This document shows positions 23,435 through 36,277 of a stretch of 64,000 bases of DNA, piece after piece. Below the pieces are notes generated by a model, which saw only the letters and a list, made by a program, of their open reading frames with translations, was not told where the DNA came from and did not search any database. Both the position numbers and the translations under genes were made by a program. Each line of letters starts with the position of its first letter. Position 1 is the first letter of the stretch. Origin of the DNA: Drosophila persimilis (Eukaryota; Arthropoda; Insecta; Diptera; Drosophilidae); NCBI RefSeq assembly GCF_003286085.1, contig NW_020825317.1, forward strand, positions 3,968,001 through 4,032,000, read 5' to 3'.

Positions 23435-23454
23435 TGATGGCTGACCGCTTAAGC

Positions 23455-24126
23455 TCAGAAGCCACGGTTCTCGTTGAGCTCCTTATGTGGTGTCAGATCC
23501 TTGGTGATCGAAAAGGGGGCTCCATCACGAAACATCTTGCAAATGAGACTACCCAGATTCTTGGCATCATCGATGCCGGAGTGAGCACGTCCCTGGAAGG
23601 TCAGCCTCACATGTTCCAGGGCATTGTTGAAGCTGAAGGGACAATACTTGTACCACTTCTTGTAGATGGCCCTCGCGTCTATCCACTGATTGAAGCAGGT
23701 TGGTTTACGTATATTCTTGCGTGCGCACTCCTTGGCCAGACATATTCCAAAGTCCCAGTTCGTCCAGGTGACGAAGAAACAGTTTCCCTGTGGATTGGTC
23801 ATACTCATCTTTGGTAGCACCAGGTTGCGGGCGCTCAATTCCTTCTTCAGCCATTCGATAAAGGAATTGAGTGCCGTCTGCAGTGGCACTCCCGCCTCCA
23901 CAGTCTTCTGCTGAATGCCCGTCAGACTGGTACAGTATTCGCTCAGTTGCGGCGACTCCACGGGCATCACGTACTTGTGAAATTCCGCCTCGACCATACC
24001 CGTTTTCAGATTGACCAAAATGGCTGGGAACTCAATTATCTCCGACAATCTAAATTGTTGAGCCGGTTGATTTTCCCAGCAGGTGGCCTCGAAGTCCACG
24101 GATATGGCATAAGTAAAAGGATGCAT
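23455..24126 (-). CDS. Snipper/ERI-1-like DEDDh 3'-5' exonuclease (U3 copy, all catalytic residues)
   Basis: A 223-residue ORF and the best candidate for an active enzyme in the array. All five expected catalytic residues are present: D11, E13, D125, H182 and D187, the last two in the motif HSGIDDAKN. The first ATG (24124-24126) places motif I at residue 11, as is usual for short Snipper-type proteins, and no upstream in-frame extension is needed. The 5' flank (24127-24595) carries a DRE-like site. It differs from U4 to U7 at residue 182 and from U4 to U6 also at residue 193 (Ser here, Ile there). Substrate and cell role are inferred from the family only. Confidence 0.82.
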   Translation of the reverse strand: MHPFTYAISVDFEATCWENQPAQQFRLSEIIEFPAILVNLKTGMVEAEFHKYVMPVESPQLSEYCTSLTGIQQKTVEAGVPLQTALNSFIEWLKKELSARNLVLPKMSMTNPQGNCFFVTWTNWDFGICLAKECARKNIRKPTCFNQWIDARAIYKKWYKYCPFSFNNALEHVRLTFQGRAHSGIDDAKNLGSLICKMFRDGAPFSITKDLTPHKELNENRGF

Positions 24127-24386
24127 TGTAAACTTCTTGGATTTGCGTGAATTCTTTAACTTTCTTTAACTGGATCTGGACGAGCTCCTTTCAGGAATAT
24201 TCTCTGATGTATTAGCCCAGTTGCTTTGTACACTTTTATGAAGGCCGACTTTGTTTGTGCAATTCCAATTGAATTCTTTTTCTTTGTAATGTAATATGCT
24301 GTCGCTTTTTTGCCAGTGCTTGCTGTTTTTGCTGAGTAACGATAACTTTTGACCTATCATTGCAATTTTTGCATTTATTCGATATC

Positions 24387-24394
24387 TATCGATT
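24387..24394. promoter_or_regulatory. DRE-like promoter motif upstream of the exonuclease
   Basis: TATCGATT fits the Drosophila core-promoter DRE consensus WATCGATW bound by DREF. It lies about 260 bp upstream of the start codon. The same site is present in every unit: 436, 9661, 24387, 30370, 39842, 49183 and 57857. No TSS is known, so its use as a promoter is an inference. Confidence 0.4.
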
Positions 24395-24599
24395 TTTAAT
24401 AAAATGCAACTTTGTAGTACAATTGTCAGTCGGTAAATAAAGCGCAGTGAAAAGAAAAGTTTAGTGCCTTTTACGAAAAGGAACGTTGTGTGGCGCAGCT
24501 ACGGCCGCGATTTTAAATTTATACCCTAGCAATTAGTGCGAGTGAAAAACACATAGTATAGTGAGTGTGAGTGAGACGGCATATGTTGATGTTGATTAA

Positions 24600-24832
24600 C
24601 CCTTAACAGGCCCGTGGGGTTTACAATTTTAAAATAAAATGATTTTACTGATACAGTAATATTTAAATTTTGTGCAGCCATTAATAATTTTGCTTCAAAA
24701 TTTTTAGTAATATTAAAATGTTCTTTTACATAATATATAAATATTGCTTATAATTCTTTGTGTTTTTTTTTTTATGCTATTTATATAATCTAATATGCAA
24801 TATGTAATTTTTTTGAGGTTGGAACATAAGGG
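24600..24832. mobile_element. piggyBac-like MITE (U3)
   Basis: Complete, with TTAA at 24596-24599 and 24833-24836. Confidence 0.7.
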
Positions 24833-24994
24833 TTAACAACATATCAAAAAATTCGTCCGTGAATAGTGTTGTGTTGCTCATGAGTAACGTTTACCCAACA
24901 CTATCCGCATCAACAAGCAAGCATGCACTGACGATAAGGGACAACACGAACGAGCTTCGGCTCTTGATGAGTCCGCCGTGTACAATTTCATTCT

Positions 24995-25233
24995 GCCCTA
25001 CAATAAGTCAGTGCATACTGCACGATGAAGAGTGTGTGTGAGAGTGAGATAGATAGAGAGAGAGGGAGAGAGGGGGAGAGAGATAATGAAAATGAGTAAG
25101 CGCGTGAACGGCGTTGCGTAGCCATTGAAAATCAATATTTTCATTCCGGCGTAATAATAATCATTATCCGATCTGATCCAGATTTCCAGATTATTCTGGC
25201 TAGTTAGTTTTCTCGTATCTTCTGTTTATGCTC
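24995..25233. mobile_element. Diverged DINE-like piece with GA-rich run (U3)
   Basis: Same layout as U1 with a few substitutions. Confidence 0.55.
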
Positions 25234-25241
25234 CAAACCTC

Positions 25242-25956
25242 AATTGTAACGAACCTAAACGGGTCTACAACACCGACCCCAACGCGAATTCCGACTAAGA
25301 ACACTTAACAACATTTAAGACACCACATCCCCCACTTTTTCACTCGCCGCCAAGAGAATACCCCATAAAGTGACGACTAATAATACCCGGTCACGCGGAT
25401 CCTCCACTCCGATCCGAGCAACCGATCAGGTGCAGTCTTCCAGGTTCATCAACCGCGAAGACGATGACACACCAAGGAAGACCACGACGAGCACCAACGG
25501 ACCCTAAGTCGGAGAGGAATAAACCAGGTCAACCCACAACCGCCAAATCGGCAAAATCCGAGCCCGGCTCCGAGTCTAGACGTTACCCCGCAGAGTAATT
25601 CGGACTCACCAAAAACATTATAAGAAACGAAGAAACGAATAAAAGCCAAACCAAGTTTTTAAATAATATGAACAGCGTAGGTCATTACAAAGGGTCGAGG
25701 CTCTGGCACTATTCCACTCTACGTCCCTAAGCACCGTTCGACGCACACCACAAGTGACTCTCGACCAGGCCCCGCTTCAATCTCTCTGCCACAGGCCAAC
25801 CACAACGCCTCCGTTAAGGTTCCATCCATCTATAAAATTCTTGTGGATTGACCTTGGACGTAACTGAGCTTACCTCAGCCGGAAATAGGTCCATCACACA
25901 ATTATATTTCAAACGACGAGATTCTAAAAGAACTTTAAGCCCAAAGAGCAGTCGAG
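25242..25956 (+). mobile_element. LINE D ORF1 remnant, 3' truncated (U3)
   Basis: Ends at the large U3 deletion junction and so lacks the zinc-knuckle part. Confidence 0.48.
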
Positions 25957-26695
25957 ATGTTCACCACCTCCGAACTAGTTCCCAGTACTGCTGGGGTACG
26001 ATGCGCTAATAGCGTCTCCGACTGGCCAGCCACCGCCACACCAATCTGATACAGAACAGAGTCACCATCCAGTAGGGTGTGTCTGACGGCCACAATGACC
26101 CCACCTTCTCTGCAGCGCTTCATCTTGGCACAATCTCTGTCCTTACGAAACACCTGGAAAAGGTTAGGATCGAAGTATTCGTTGTCGAAAAAGCTTGAAT
26201 TGAGCCAGGCTTCAAACAAAATGACAACGTCGAAGTCACACGTAGAGGTAGCCAAGCTGACAGCCTGAGTCTTGGCACCGTCCATCGGCACGGTCACAGA
26301 AAGTGGCGGTGCCGTCCTGTTAGTGGCCACGGAAGATGGATCCAGAGGAGGTTCAGGCATATCCCACTGAACCAAAGGGCCGAGACCCATGCTTGAAACC
26401 TGCTTATGTGCCGGAGTCTGAAATAGCAGCACACCATCCTCGTCCAGAAGATTGGGCAGATAGAGCCTAAACCCTTACCGATACTGGCCAGAATCTATCA
26501 TCAAAGACCACGGGGAACACCAGATAACGCAGATAGATCAGCATCTCGCTTAACCAATTTCAGGAAAGAAATTTCCTCCTCCGGCATCTTGAGTTTATCG
26601 GCAACAAATTTCACCACCGCCTCTGGCCCCGTCGCGGTAGCAAATTTACCAATATGCAGGTATGCCATAACAAATTAGGCAGATTTTTCAAAAGT
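25957..26695 (-). mobile_element. LINE B fragment with internal deletion (U3)
   Basis: The endonuclease start is kept (25957-26450) and the linker is removed near 26463. Confidence 0.6.
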
Positions 26696-26798
26696 TTATC
26701 TGAACGCAGTGAGAAGTCACTAATGACTACTTAATTTAAATTAAATTTAATTTAAACTGGAGGTCGGCAGGTATCCAGAGTCCGTATATTAGCAATCG

Positions 26799-27278
26799 AG
26801 CAACCCCTCGGCCATGCATCCCTCGGCATGTAACAGTGTCACCATAGATTGGGGTAATTTCATTGAGAGTTTTCTTTACTCCGCCCGACTACCATTAGCC
26901 AGCATCCATGGCAGAGATATGACCGTGGCAGGACTGTCTCAGCTTTCTTTAGGCTGGGCACCAACACTGCCTCGGTCTTGTGGGGAGCGAGTTCGAGCCC
27001 GATCCTCTCCAGCCACCGACCCCTGCGGGACGCCTGCAAATATCTCCTATTGCTCCGTGCCAGCCTCGGTACCTGGGTGTGTCGAAAGTCTCTAGCGCCC
27101 AGCAGGATGCAGCTTCACATCGCCGTGTTAAACACGTTCTTAATGTCCAGCGTGACCATTATGCAGTGCTCCTTACCGCCACGTTTCCATCTAGTGGTGG
27201 CTATTCCACCACTCTACCAACGGAATCAATCGTCGATCTGACCGCAGTGATAGGGCGTGTATGAGGGCTATGCTTATG
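26799..27278 (-). mobile_element. LINE C fragment (U3)
   Basis: Has a 4-bp GGTG-type insertion (near 27076) shared with U4, U5 and U6. Confidence 0.6.
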
Positions 27279-27357
27279 CTTATGGTTGAGTATGCGTCGC
27301 TTACATATATAATGATAAATACTAAAGGGATGATATAAATGAAATAGCTGCAAATGC

Positions 27358-27973
27358 ATTAGACTTATTGACCTCCAGCCATAGCTTATAGAAGTCAATT
27401 GATGAACAATTGCAACTTTTCTGTGGCAAGGTACGTCGGCTCCAGGGTATTAACAAGCCTATTCAAATCACCCCACTCAGCTTCACTTAATTTCATGTAT
27501 CTTTTGAGGCGCCTTTCGCAAGAGTCTTCAAATGGTTGCTCAACATAGTGTACGTTGGGTTCCAACGAGCCTATTGAGTCCTGTACAGCCGACAGAACTT
27601 TTGCGGCGGTCACTAGGTCATTACAGGCATTCTTCTCATCTTTACCCTTTACCACTGAAAAATTCTTTTTCTTTTCAGGCACTTCGGATTCTTTGGAATA
27701 TGAATACTCGTAGAAGCCCTCAGGAACCGCAGGCGTCGGTCACCAACCGAACAGAGGCCCAGGGTATGGAGCAAGTCTCCCTGTTTCCAACACTTAATCT
27801 AAGTGACACTTCACAACTTGGCTAAGGGATGCAAGCAAATTCCATCTTGAATCCGCATTCTTCTGTAGATGCTCCGACTTGAATAGGGGATTAGATTCAA
27901 GGCCAGACTGGAAAATGCGGCACAGAACATTTCGAAGGAGATAAGTCAAGTCTCTCAATTGTTCCCACTAAAA
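27358..27973 (-). mobile_element. hAT-like fragment (U3)
   Basis: Same form as U1. Confidence 0.55.
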
Positions 27974-28341
27974 ACTCCACTAACATTATCCTACTTAGAT
28001 ATATGTACATATATTCAATATTCGCATTGGGCTATATCTAAACTCCAATTCTATGACAATTTGGTTGCCTCGTTTTTCTTAATTTCTCTAACTTAGTTTC
28101 GACAAAATATCGAGCTATTCTAGCTTGCCCATTTGGGAATTAGTAAGTATGAATAGTAGCAAAATGTATATGCTATAAGGCCATATTCATTGCTATGATT
28201 AGATGTACTCGTACGTTTGTAGGTGTTTAGATTCCGATGTAGATGTGGTAGCTGAGATTGCGATGGACATAAAATTGAAATTCATATCAATTGCTGTCAA
28301 AAGAAATTAGATAAAATACATAACAAAAAAAGAGCATTTTT

Positions 28342-28790
28342 TATACCCCCCCTTCCATAAAAAGTATATATGTATATTCTTGATCAGCATCAATAGTCGA
28401 GGGTCGATAGAGCCATGTCTGTCTGTCCGTCCGTCCGTTTGTCCCTCTCTATGAGCACCTAGTGATATGTATTTCAAAATTTCACCCCACCCTCTTCCGC
28501 CATCACAAAGGACGAAGATCTGTGGCATCCACAATTTTGAACAATCATAGAGAATAACCATATCTACCAGATTGCCGAATCTGAATCCGATCGGATTAGT
28601 ATTATAACCGAACAAATCAATTTGCAGTGGCTACGCAGCGCCCGACGACACGTTCTGACTGATTTTCTGTCTCTCTCGCACGCACTCTTTGTCGTGTCGT
28701 TCGGTCTGGCGGAGGAAAGCCATACTGACTAAGCTTCTGGCATAAATGTAGAGTTTCGGTCGCAGCAGCAACTCACAACGTTCCCCCTCG
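28342..28790 (-). mobile_element. Short HINE (U3)
   Basis: Lacks about 8 bp near its left end (GGAACCTA-type segment), as in U4. Confidence 0.65.
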
Positions 28791-28795
28791 TTAGT

Positions 28796-29416
28796 GTTTA
28801 CCTTTGTGTTCACATAAGGGACAACTCTTAGCCATCTTCCATGTTATTTGGTGTGGTTTCAGAATTGTAGTGTATTAAATATAATCAAATATATAAATGG
28901 CTTTTTTTGTGTTCTGGCTCATTCTGCTTTGGTGGGATGGCTTATGGCTGCTGGCAGGCGATCGGCTGTCATTGCGTTGCACATCAATTTAATTTCTGTT
29001 AAAGAGATTTGATAAAATATAAAAAAGAAAACAAGATAATTATTTTGCGTTTACATTTGTGTTCAGATTATGCAAAACTCATAATCATTCTCTACACCCA
29101 ATAGAATGAGTGGATTTTTAGTGTTGTGGTTTTCTTGCTGGCTTTTGATATCCAGATGCAGGTGCTGGGGCTTTGCTGCGATGGCGATGCACTTCAAATG
29201 TCAAGTCGTTATTTCTGTCAAATGAAATTATGTAGATAATAAAAAAACAATAAACTTATTTGGCGTTTACATTTGTGTTTAAATTGGGCCCATCTCTCAG
29301 TCAGCATTAGTGTCCTTGGGTTACTGTGGCGTTGAATATTAAACATAGTCCAAAAAACAAATGGATTATTATGCTCTGGCTGGGTGGCTTTGGCTCTGGC
29401 TGGGATGGCTAATGGC
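28796..29416. repeat. Degenerate local direct repeats (U3)
   Basis: Same layout; CAAATGAAATT variant shared with U4 to U6. Confidence 0.55.
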
Positions 29417-29436
29417 TGATGGCTGACCGCTTAAGC

Positions 29437-30108
29437 TCAGAAGCCACGGTTCTCGTTGAGCTCCTTATGTGGTGTCAGATCCTTGGTGATCGAAAAGGGG
29501 GCTCCATCACGAAACATCTTGCAAATGAGAATGCCCAGATTCTTGGCATCATCGATGCCGGAGTAAGCACGTCCCTGGAAGGTCAGCCTCACATGTTCCA
29601 GGGCATTGTTGAAGCTGAAGGGACAATACTTGTACCACTTCTTGTAGATGGCCCTCGCGTCTATCCACTGATTGAAGCAGGTTGGTTTACGTATATTCTT
29701 GCGTGCGCACTCCTTGGCCAGACAGATTCCAAAGTCCCAGTTCGTCCAGGTGACGAAGAAACAGTTTCCCTGTGGATTGGTCATACTCATCTTTGGTAGC
29801 ACCAGGTTGCGGGCGCTCAATTCCTTCTTCAGCCATTCGATAAAGGAATTGAGTGCCGTTTGCAGTGGCACACCCGCCTCCACAGTCTTCTGCTGAATGC
29901 CCGTCAGACTGGTACAGTATTCGCTCAGCTGCGGCGACTCCACGGGCATCACGTACTTGTGAAACTCCGCCTCGACCATTCCCGTTTTCAGATTGACCAA
30001 AATGGCTGGGAACTCAATTATCTCCGACAATCTAAATTGTTGAGCCGGTTGATTTTCCCAGCAGGTGGCCTCGAAGTCCACGGATATGGCATAAGTAAAA
30101 GGATGCAT
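29437..30108 (-). CDS. Snipper/ERI-1-like exonuclease with Tyr at the catalytic His (U4 copy)
   Basis: A full-length 223-residue ORF with motifs I and II intact (D11, E13, D125). Motif III reads YSGIDDAKN: the general-base His182 of DEDDh enzymes is Tyr, from a single CAC-to-TAC change, while D187 is kept. DEDDy enzymes do use Tyr, but spaced four residues before the last Asp (YxxxD) rather than five, so a weak or lost activity is more likely. Residue 193 is Ile. Confidence 0.78.
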   Translation of the reverse strand: MHPFTYAISVDFEATCWENQPAQQFRLSEIIEFPAILVNLKTGMVEAEFHKYVMPVESPQLSEYCTSLTGIQQKTVEAGVPLQTALNSFIEWLKKELSARNLVLPKMSMTNPQGNCFFVTWTNWDFGICLAKECARKNIRKPTCFNQWIDARAIYKKWYKYCPFSFNNALEHVRLTFQGRAYSGIDDAKNLGILICKMFRDGAPFSITKDLTPHKELNENRGF

Positions 30109-30504
30109 TGTAAACTTCTTGGATTTGCGTGAATTCTTTAACTTTCTTTAACTGGATCTGGACGAGCTCCTTTCAGGAATATTCTCTGATGTATTAGCCC
30201 AGTTGCTTTGTACACTTTTATGAAGGCCGACTTTGTTTGTGCAATTCCAATTGAATTCTTTTTCTTTGTAATGTAATATGCTGTCGCTTTTTTTGCCAGT
30301 GCTTGCTGTTTTTGCTGAGTAACGATAACTTTTGACCTATCATTGCAATTTGTGGATTTATTCGATATCTATCGATTTTTAATAAAATGCAACTTTGTAG
30401 TACAATTGTCAGTCGGAAAATAAAGCGCAGTGAAAAGAAAAGTGTAGTGCCTTTTACGAAAAGGAACGTTGTGAGACGCAGCTACGGCCGCGATTTTAAA
30501 TTAA

Positions 30505-30736
30505 CCCTTAACAGGCCCGTGGGGTTTACAATTTTAAAATAAAATGATTTTACTGATACAGTAATATTTAAATTTTGTGCAGCCATTAATAATTTTGCTT
30601 CAAAATTTTTAGTAATATTAAAATGTTCTTTTACATAATATATAAATATTGCTTATAATTCTTTGTGTTTTTTTTTTATGCTATTTATATAATCTAATAT
30701 GCAATATGTAATTTTTTTGAGGTTGGAACATAAGGG
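30505..30736. mobile_element. piggyBac-like MITE (U4)
   Basis: Left TTAA at 30501-30504; the right target copy has changed to CTAA. The DNA that normally precedes it is deleted in this unit. Confidence 0.68.
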
Positions 30737-30898
30737 CTAACAACATATCAAAAAATTCGTCCATGAATAGTGTTGTGCTGCTCATGAGTAACGTTTACCC
30801 AACACTATCCGCATCAACAAGCAAGCATGCACTGACGATAAGGGACAACACGAACGAGCTTCGGCTCTTGATGAGTCCGCCGTGTACAATTTCATTCT

Positions 30899-31137
30899 GC
30901 CCTACAATAAGTCAGTGCATACTGCACGATGAAGAGTGTGTGTGAGAGTGAGATAGATAGAGAGAGAGGGAGAGAGGGGGAGAGAGATAATGAAAATGAG
31001 TAAGCGCGTGAACGGCGTTGCGTAGCCATTGAAAATTAATATTTTCATTCCGGCGTAATAATAATCATTATCCGATCTGATCCAGATTTCCAGATTATTC
31101 TGGCTAGTTAGTTTTCTCGTATCTTCTGTTTATGCTC
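30899..31137. mobile_element. Diverged DINE-like piece with GA-rich run (U4)
   Basis: Same layout as U1; GA-run of the shorter class. Confidence 0.55.
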
Positions 31138-31145
31138 CAAACCTC

Positions 31146-32060
31146 AATTGTAACGAACCTAAACGGGTCTACAAAACCGACCCCAACGCGAATTCCGACT
31201 AAGAACACTTAACAACATTTAAGACACCACATCCCCCACTTTTTCACTCGCCGCCAAGAGAATACCCCATAAAGTGACGACTAATAATACCCGGTCACGC
31301 GGATCCTCCACTCCGGTCCGAGCAACCGATCAGGTGCAGTCTTCCAGGTTCATCAACCGCGAAGACGATGACACACCTAGGAAGACCACGACGAGCACCA
31401 ACGGACCCTAAGTCGGAGTGGAATAAACCAGGTCAACCCACAACCGCCAAATCGGCGAAATGCGAGCCCGGCTCCGAGTCTAGACGTTACCCCGCAGAGT
31501 AACTTGGACTCACCGAAAACATAATAAGAAACGAAGAAACGAATAAACGAATAAAAGCCAAACCAAGTATTTAAATAATATGAACAGCGTAGGTCATTAC
31601 AATGGGTCGAGGCTCTGGCACTATTCCACTCTACGTCCCTAAGCACCTTTCGACTCACACCACAAGTGACTCTCGACCAGGCCCCGCTTCAATCTCTCTG
31701 CCACAGGCCAACCACAACGCCTCCGTTAAGGTTCCATCCAGCTATAAAATTCTTGTGGATTGACCTTGGACGTAACTGAGCTTACCTCAGCCGGAAATAG
31801 GTCCATCACACAATTATATTTCAAACGACGAGATTCTAAAAGAACTTTAAGCCCAAAGAGCAGTCGAGATTTTGAAATACACTCACTAAGTCGATGGCAA
31901 AGCTACACCCACTAGAGAAATCCAGCTTATTTTGAACCTATAACTATAACTTACCAGGAATAATTCAAATTACATGGCACACCGCTTGTGTCAAATAATG
32001 TATCCATTACCCTATGAGATGCAAAAATTTCAAAAATATTGGTCATACAGCAAAATACTA
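31146..32060 (+). mobile_element. LINE D ORF1 remnant (U4)
   Basis: Carries an 8-bp AATAAACG-type duplication near 31545 shared with U5 and U6. Confidence 0.5.
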
Positions 32061-33289
32061 AATATCCAGGGCTTCCCCTGGAGTAGTGCGTAGCCCGCCA
32101 GTTATGCATAGCTCTGCCATGCGTTGAACTCTACTGTGTCTGTTGAGACAAGTTCGTTTGTCTAGGGCTGGCCACCATACTGCCATAGCCATAACTATAC
32201 CATAACTATAGCTTCCGAACTATATACGGGGCCATTCCCCATTTTAGTCCGATTGCTTTCCTGCATGTATAGAGGTCCACTGTCCACTGTGCACTGTGCA
32301 TTCTTTACTCTATCCTCTATCCGTTTTAGACGGGTTGACATTTGACGGCCTGCATTTGTCTGCCCATCTCTAAATCGTCGTGCGATTACTTGTTATGTAC
32401 CCACAGTTCGTTCACTGCCACGTTCCACAAAAGGGGCGAGAGGACTCCGCCCTGTGGTCTTCACCCTTCCGAAAGGCATGCCGGGATGCACCCGTGGGAG
32501 AATACTCCCTCGTTAATTATTTTGAGCCAATTAATGGTTTTTGGTCCCACGTGAATCAGTTGGGCAGGGATAATGCCATCTGTCCCCGCAGACTTGTATG
32601 GTTTGAAACTTTTGATCGACCAGAAAATGTTCTCCTGGCTTAGCAGGTTCAGGATGGCATTTGAGCCGACAGAAGACGGCGCGAAGTATATGGGTCTGTT
32701 TTTATCGTAGCCTGGGTAGTGAGTATTGAGGAGCAGATTTAGCGACTCATCGCTGGACGTGGTTCAAGATTGGTCGACATTCTTCAAGTAGCCCAGTCTG
32801 GGTGTAGTCTTCGAAAAAACTTACGTCAAGAGGCGCGTTTGGCTTTCCTAAGTTCTTTGTTGTAGGTTGACAGACTGGCCTTGTAATCGGCCCAGTTTTG
32901 TTCAACGTTTTCAGCCTTAGCTTTATTGAAGAGTCTCCGGGGAGCTTTCCGGAGTTCGCCCAGTTTCGGAGTCTACCATTCAGGTTTCTTCCGGCCTCTG
33001 TTCTTGCCAGAGGGGCAGGATTTATCGAGCGCTTTAATGCAGGCGTCGGTGAAGCTCTCCTCCTCAGGTGGGGACTCAGGGAGAACACGACAAAGGCAGT
33101 CAGAGTACCGAGTCCAATTTGTCCGCCTGCGGGTCCGGAATTGAACTGGCTTCGTTAATGAAAAGGAGAATACAATTTCCATGTTACTGTGGTCCGAGAA
33201 GGAGTGTTTTTCCAGGACCCTCCAGGTTACAATTTTTCCCTCTATCTCATGAGAGGCAAGCGTGTGGTCCAGGACCTCCTTGTGGTTTT
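32061..33289 (-). mobile_element. LINE A fragment (U4)
   Basis: Keeps a 15-bp segment (near 32547) that U1, U2 and U6 lack, and has lost a segment near 32190 that U1 and U2 keep. Confidence 0.65.
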
Positions 33290-34395
33290 TATACCCGATA
33301 CTCAAAATGAGTATTGGGGTAAAAAAGGATGTGTGTAACGTCCAGAAGGAATCGTTTCCGACCCCATAAAGTATATATATTCTTGATCAGCATCAATAGC
33401 CGAGGCGATTGAGCCATGTCCGTCTGTCCGTCCGTACTGTCTGTCCGTCTGCCCGTCCGTCCGTCTGTCCGTCCCCTTCAGCGCCTAGTGCTCAAAGACT
33501 ATAAGAGCTAGAGCAATGATGTTTTGGATTCAGACTTCTGTGATATGTCACTGCTTCAAGAATATTTCAAAACTTTGCCCCGCCCACTTTCGCCCCCACA
33601 AAGAGCGAAAATCTGTGGCATCCACAATTTCGACGATACGAAAAAACTAAAAACGCAGAATCGTAGAAGATGATTATATCTTCTAGAGTGCAAAATCTGA
33701 ACCAGATCGTATAATTATTATAGCCAGAATCAAGAAAACAATTTCATTCTTTCTCGCTCTGTCTCTTTTTAACACACAGGTTTCATGGTCGCTTTTGCCA
33801 ATTGCAAAATATGAGTGCAAGGATCTCAGAACCTATAAGAGCCAGAGCAACCAAATTTGGTATCCACACTCCTGTGATATCGGACCTTGACCGTTTCGTG
33901 TCCAAATTTCGCCACACCCCCTTCCGCCCCCGCAAAGGACGAAAATCTGGGGCATCCACAAATCTCAGAGACTATTATTGCTAGAGTAACCAAATTTGGT
34001 ATTCGCACTTCTGTTAGATCTCACTATAAAACGTATATCTCAAAATTTCGCCGCACCCCCTTCCGCGCCCACAAAGGACGAAAATCTGTTGCATTCACAA
34101 TATTACACATTCGAGAAAACTAAAAACGCAGAATCATAGATAATGACCATATCTATCAGATTGCTGAATCTGGATCAGATCGGATCATTTTTGTAGCCAA
34201 AAGCAAGAAATCAATTTGCAGTGGCTACGCAGCGCCCGACGTCACGCTCAGACTGATTTTCTGTCTCTCTCGCACGCACTCTTTGTCGTGTCGTTTAATA
34301 TTAGCCGCCTCTGCCGGAGGAGAGCCATACTGACTAAGTATCGGGTATAAATGTAGAGTTGCGGTGTCCGCAGCAACTCACAACGTTCCCCCTCG
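33290..34395 (-). mobile_element. HINE, long form (U4)
   Basis: 1106 bp; same position and orientation as the U1 copy. Confidence 0.7.
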
Positions 34396-34507
34396 TTTTT
34401 TATGCCTATTATATCTGTATTTTATATTTATAGATGCCATAACTGTAGATACGGGGACTGGATCAGCTGAAGTCCAGATTAGGAAGGCTCTACAGCTGCA
34501 AAAAAAA

Positions 34508-34849
34508 CGAGGGGGAACGTTGTGAGTTGCTGCGGACACCGGAAGTGGGCGGGGCAAAGTTTTGAATAATTTTTGGAGCAGTGACATATCACAGAAGTCT
34601 AGATCCAGAACATCGTTGCTCTAGCTCTTATAGTCTTTGAGCATTAGGCGCTGAAGGGGACGGACAGACGGACGGACGGACAGACGGACGAACGGACAGA
34701 CAGACATGGCTCAATCGACTCGGCTATTGATGCTGATCAAGAATATATATACTTTATGGGGTCGGAAACGATTCCTTCCGGACGTTACACACATACAGTT
34801 TTACCACAAATCTAATATACCCCAATACTCATTTTGAGTATCGGGTATA
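34508..34849 (+). mobile_element. HINE, internally deleted 342-bp copy (U4)
   Basis: Both ends are present, but a central deletion joins the first 35 bp to the last third. The empty site is seen in U1 (A-run near 4650) and U6 (near 53112). It faces the opposite way to the long HINE 110 bp away. Confidence 0.7.
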
Positions 34850-35092
34850 AAAAAACGTTTCTTCAAAAACAGTACCACCGCGAACCGCAGACCTTAATTA
34901 GTAAATTTAAAAACTAAAATGAAATATATAATAAAAGAAAAATTTAAATATGAAATGAAATGAAGATTGATAACCTACTTCATGGGTATCCATTTCACTA
35001 GCTACTACATGGGTACTCATTTCACTAGCTACTAGACGAGTACACATAGCACTTGTTCGGGGGTAAACGATGTGGTATCGCTGGTCCCCATG

Positions 35093-36178
35093 TCGTAGGA
35101 CATTGCGGGTAAAAATGGAAATGATGAAAAGCATTGTTAAGGGTTAGTAAAGAAAGTACCCCTGGTCTTTTAGGGAGTGGTGATATCACCACCTCCGAAC
35201 TAGTTCCCAGTACTGCTGGGGTACGATGCGCTAATAGCGTCTCCGACTGGCCAGCCACCGCCACACCAATCTGATACAGAACAGAGTCACCATCCAGTAG
35301 GGTGTGTCTGACGGCCACAATGACCCCACCTTCTCTGCAGCGCTTCGTCTTGGCACAATCTCTGTCCTTACGAAACACCTGGAAAAGGTTAGGATCGAAG
35401 TATTCGTTGTCGAAAAAGCTTGAATTGAGCCAGGCTTCAAACAAAATGACAACGTCGAAGTCACACGTAGAGGTAGCCAAGCTGACAGCCTGAGTCTTGG
35501 CACCGTCCATCGGCACGGTCACAGAAAGTGGCGGTGCCGTCCTGTTAGTGGCCACGGAAGATGGATCCAGAGGAGGTTCAGGCATATCCCACTGAACCAA
35601 AGGGCCGAGACCCATGCTTGAAACCTGCTTATGTGCCGGAGTCTGAAATAGCAGCACACCATCCTCGTCCAGAAGATTGGGCAGGGAGAGCCAATCTAGG
35701 TGATGATGCTAAAGAGTGTTCCACATAAGAGTGCACGACGGCCTGCTGACTCTTCGTCAAAAAAGTGCAAGCAGAATATTTTGTGGAGAAGCGGCGATCA
35801 TAAAACCAAAGGGGTTTCACTGGGGTTTTTTTTGAAGTGGATGAACCTGGAGCTTTCTGAGTCAGCGTGGACGTCCGCAGTGGCACAGCTGCACACAGAT
35901 TAATTGCCGTCAAATCAGCTTCCTCATCAGGCCTCTGTCTATGCGCGAAACCCTTACCGATACTGGCCAGAATCTATCATCAAAGACCACGGGGAACACC
36001 AGATAACGCAGATAGATCAGCATCTCGCTTAACCAATTTCAGGAAAGAAATTTCCTCCTCCGGCATCTTGAGTTTATCGGCAACAAATTTCACCACCGCC
36101 TCTGGCCCCGTCGCGGTAGCAAATTTACCAATATGCAGGTATGCCATAACAAATTAGGCAGATTTTTCAAAAGTTTAT
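35093..36178 (-). mobile_element. LINE B fragment (U4)
   Basis: Same extent as U1. Confidence 0.62.
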
Positions 36179-36277
36179 CTGAACGCAGTGAGAAGTCACT
36201 AATGACTACTTAATTTAAATTAAATTTAATTTAAACTGGAGGTCGGCAGGTATCCAGAGTCCGCATATTAGCAATCG

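Larger units (their letters stand above)
8729..23454. repeat. Duplicated unit U2, with HINE and BEL/Pao insertions
   Basis: Same order as U1, but it has a private 1114-bp HINE inside the MITE and a private BEL/Pao insertion inside the short HINE. It lacks about 2 kb that in U1 spans most of the long HINE and the 3' part of LINE B. Without the BEL element the unit is about 8.3 kb. Confidence 0.9.
23455..29436. repeat. Duplicated unit U3 (shortest complete unit)
   Basis: Start-codon spacing to the next copy is 5982 bp. About 3 kb is missing between LINE D and LINE B (junction near 25957), removing all of LINE A and the long HINE. A second deletion near 26463 removes about 250 bp between the endonuclease and ORF1 parts of LINE B. 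Confidence 0.9.
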
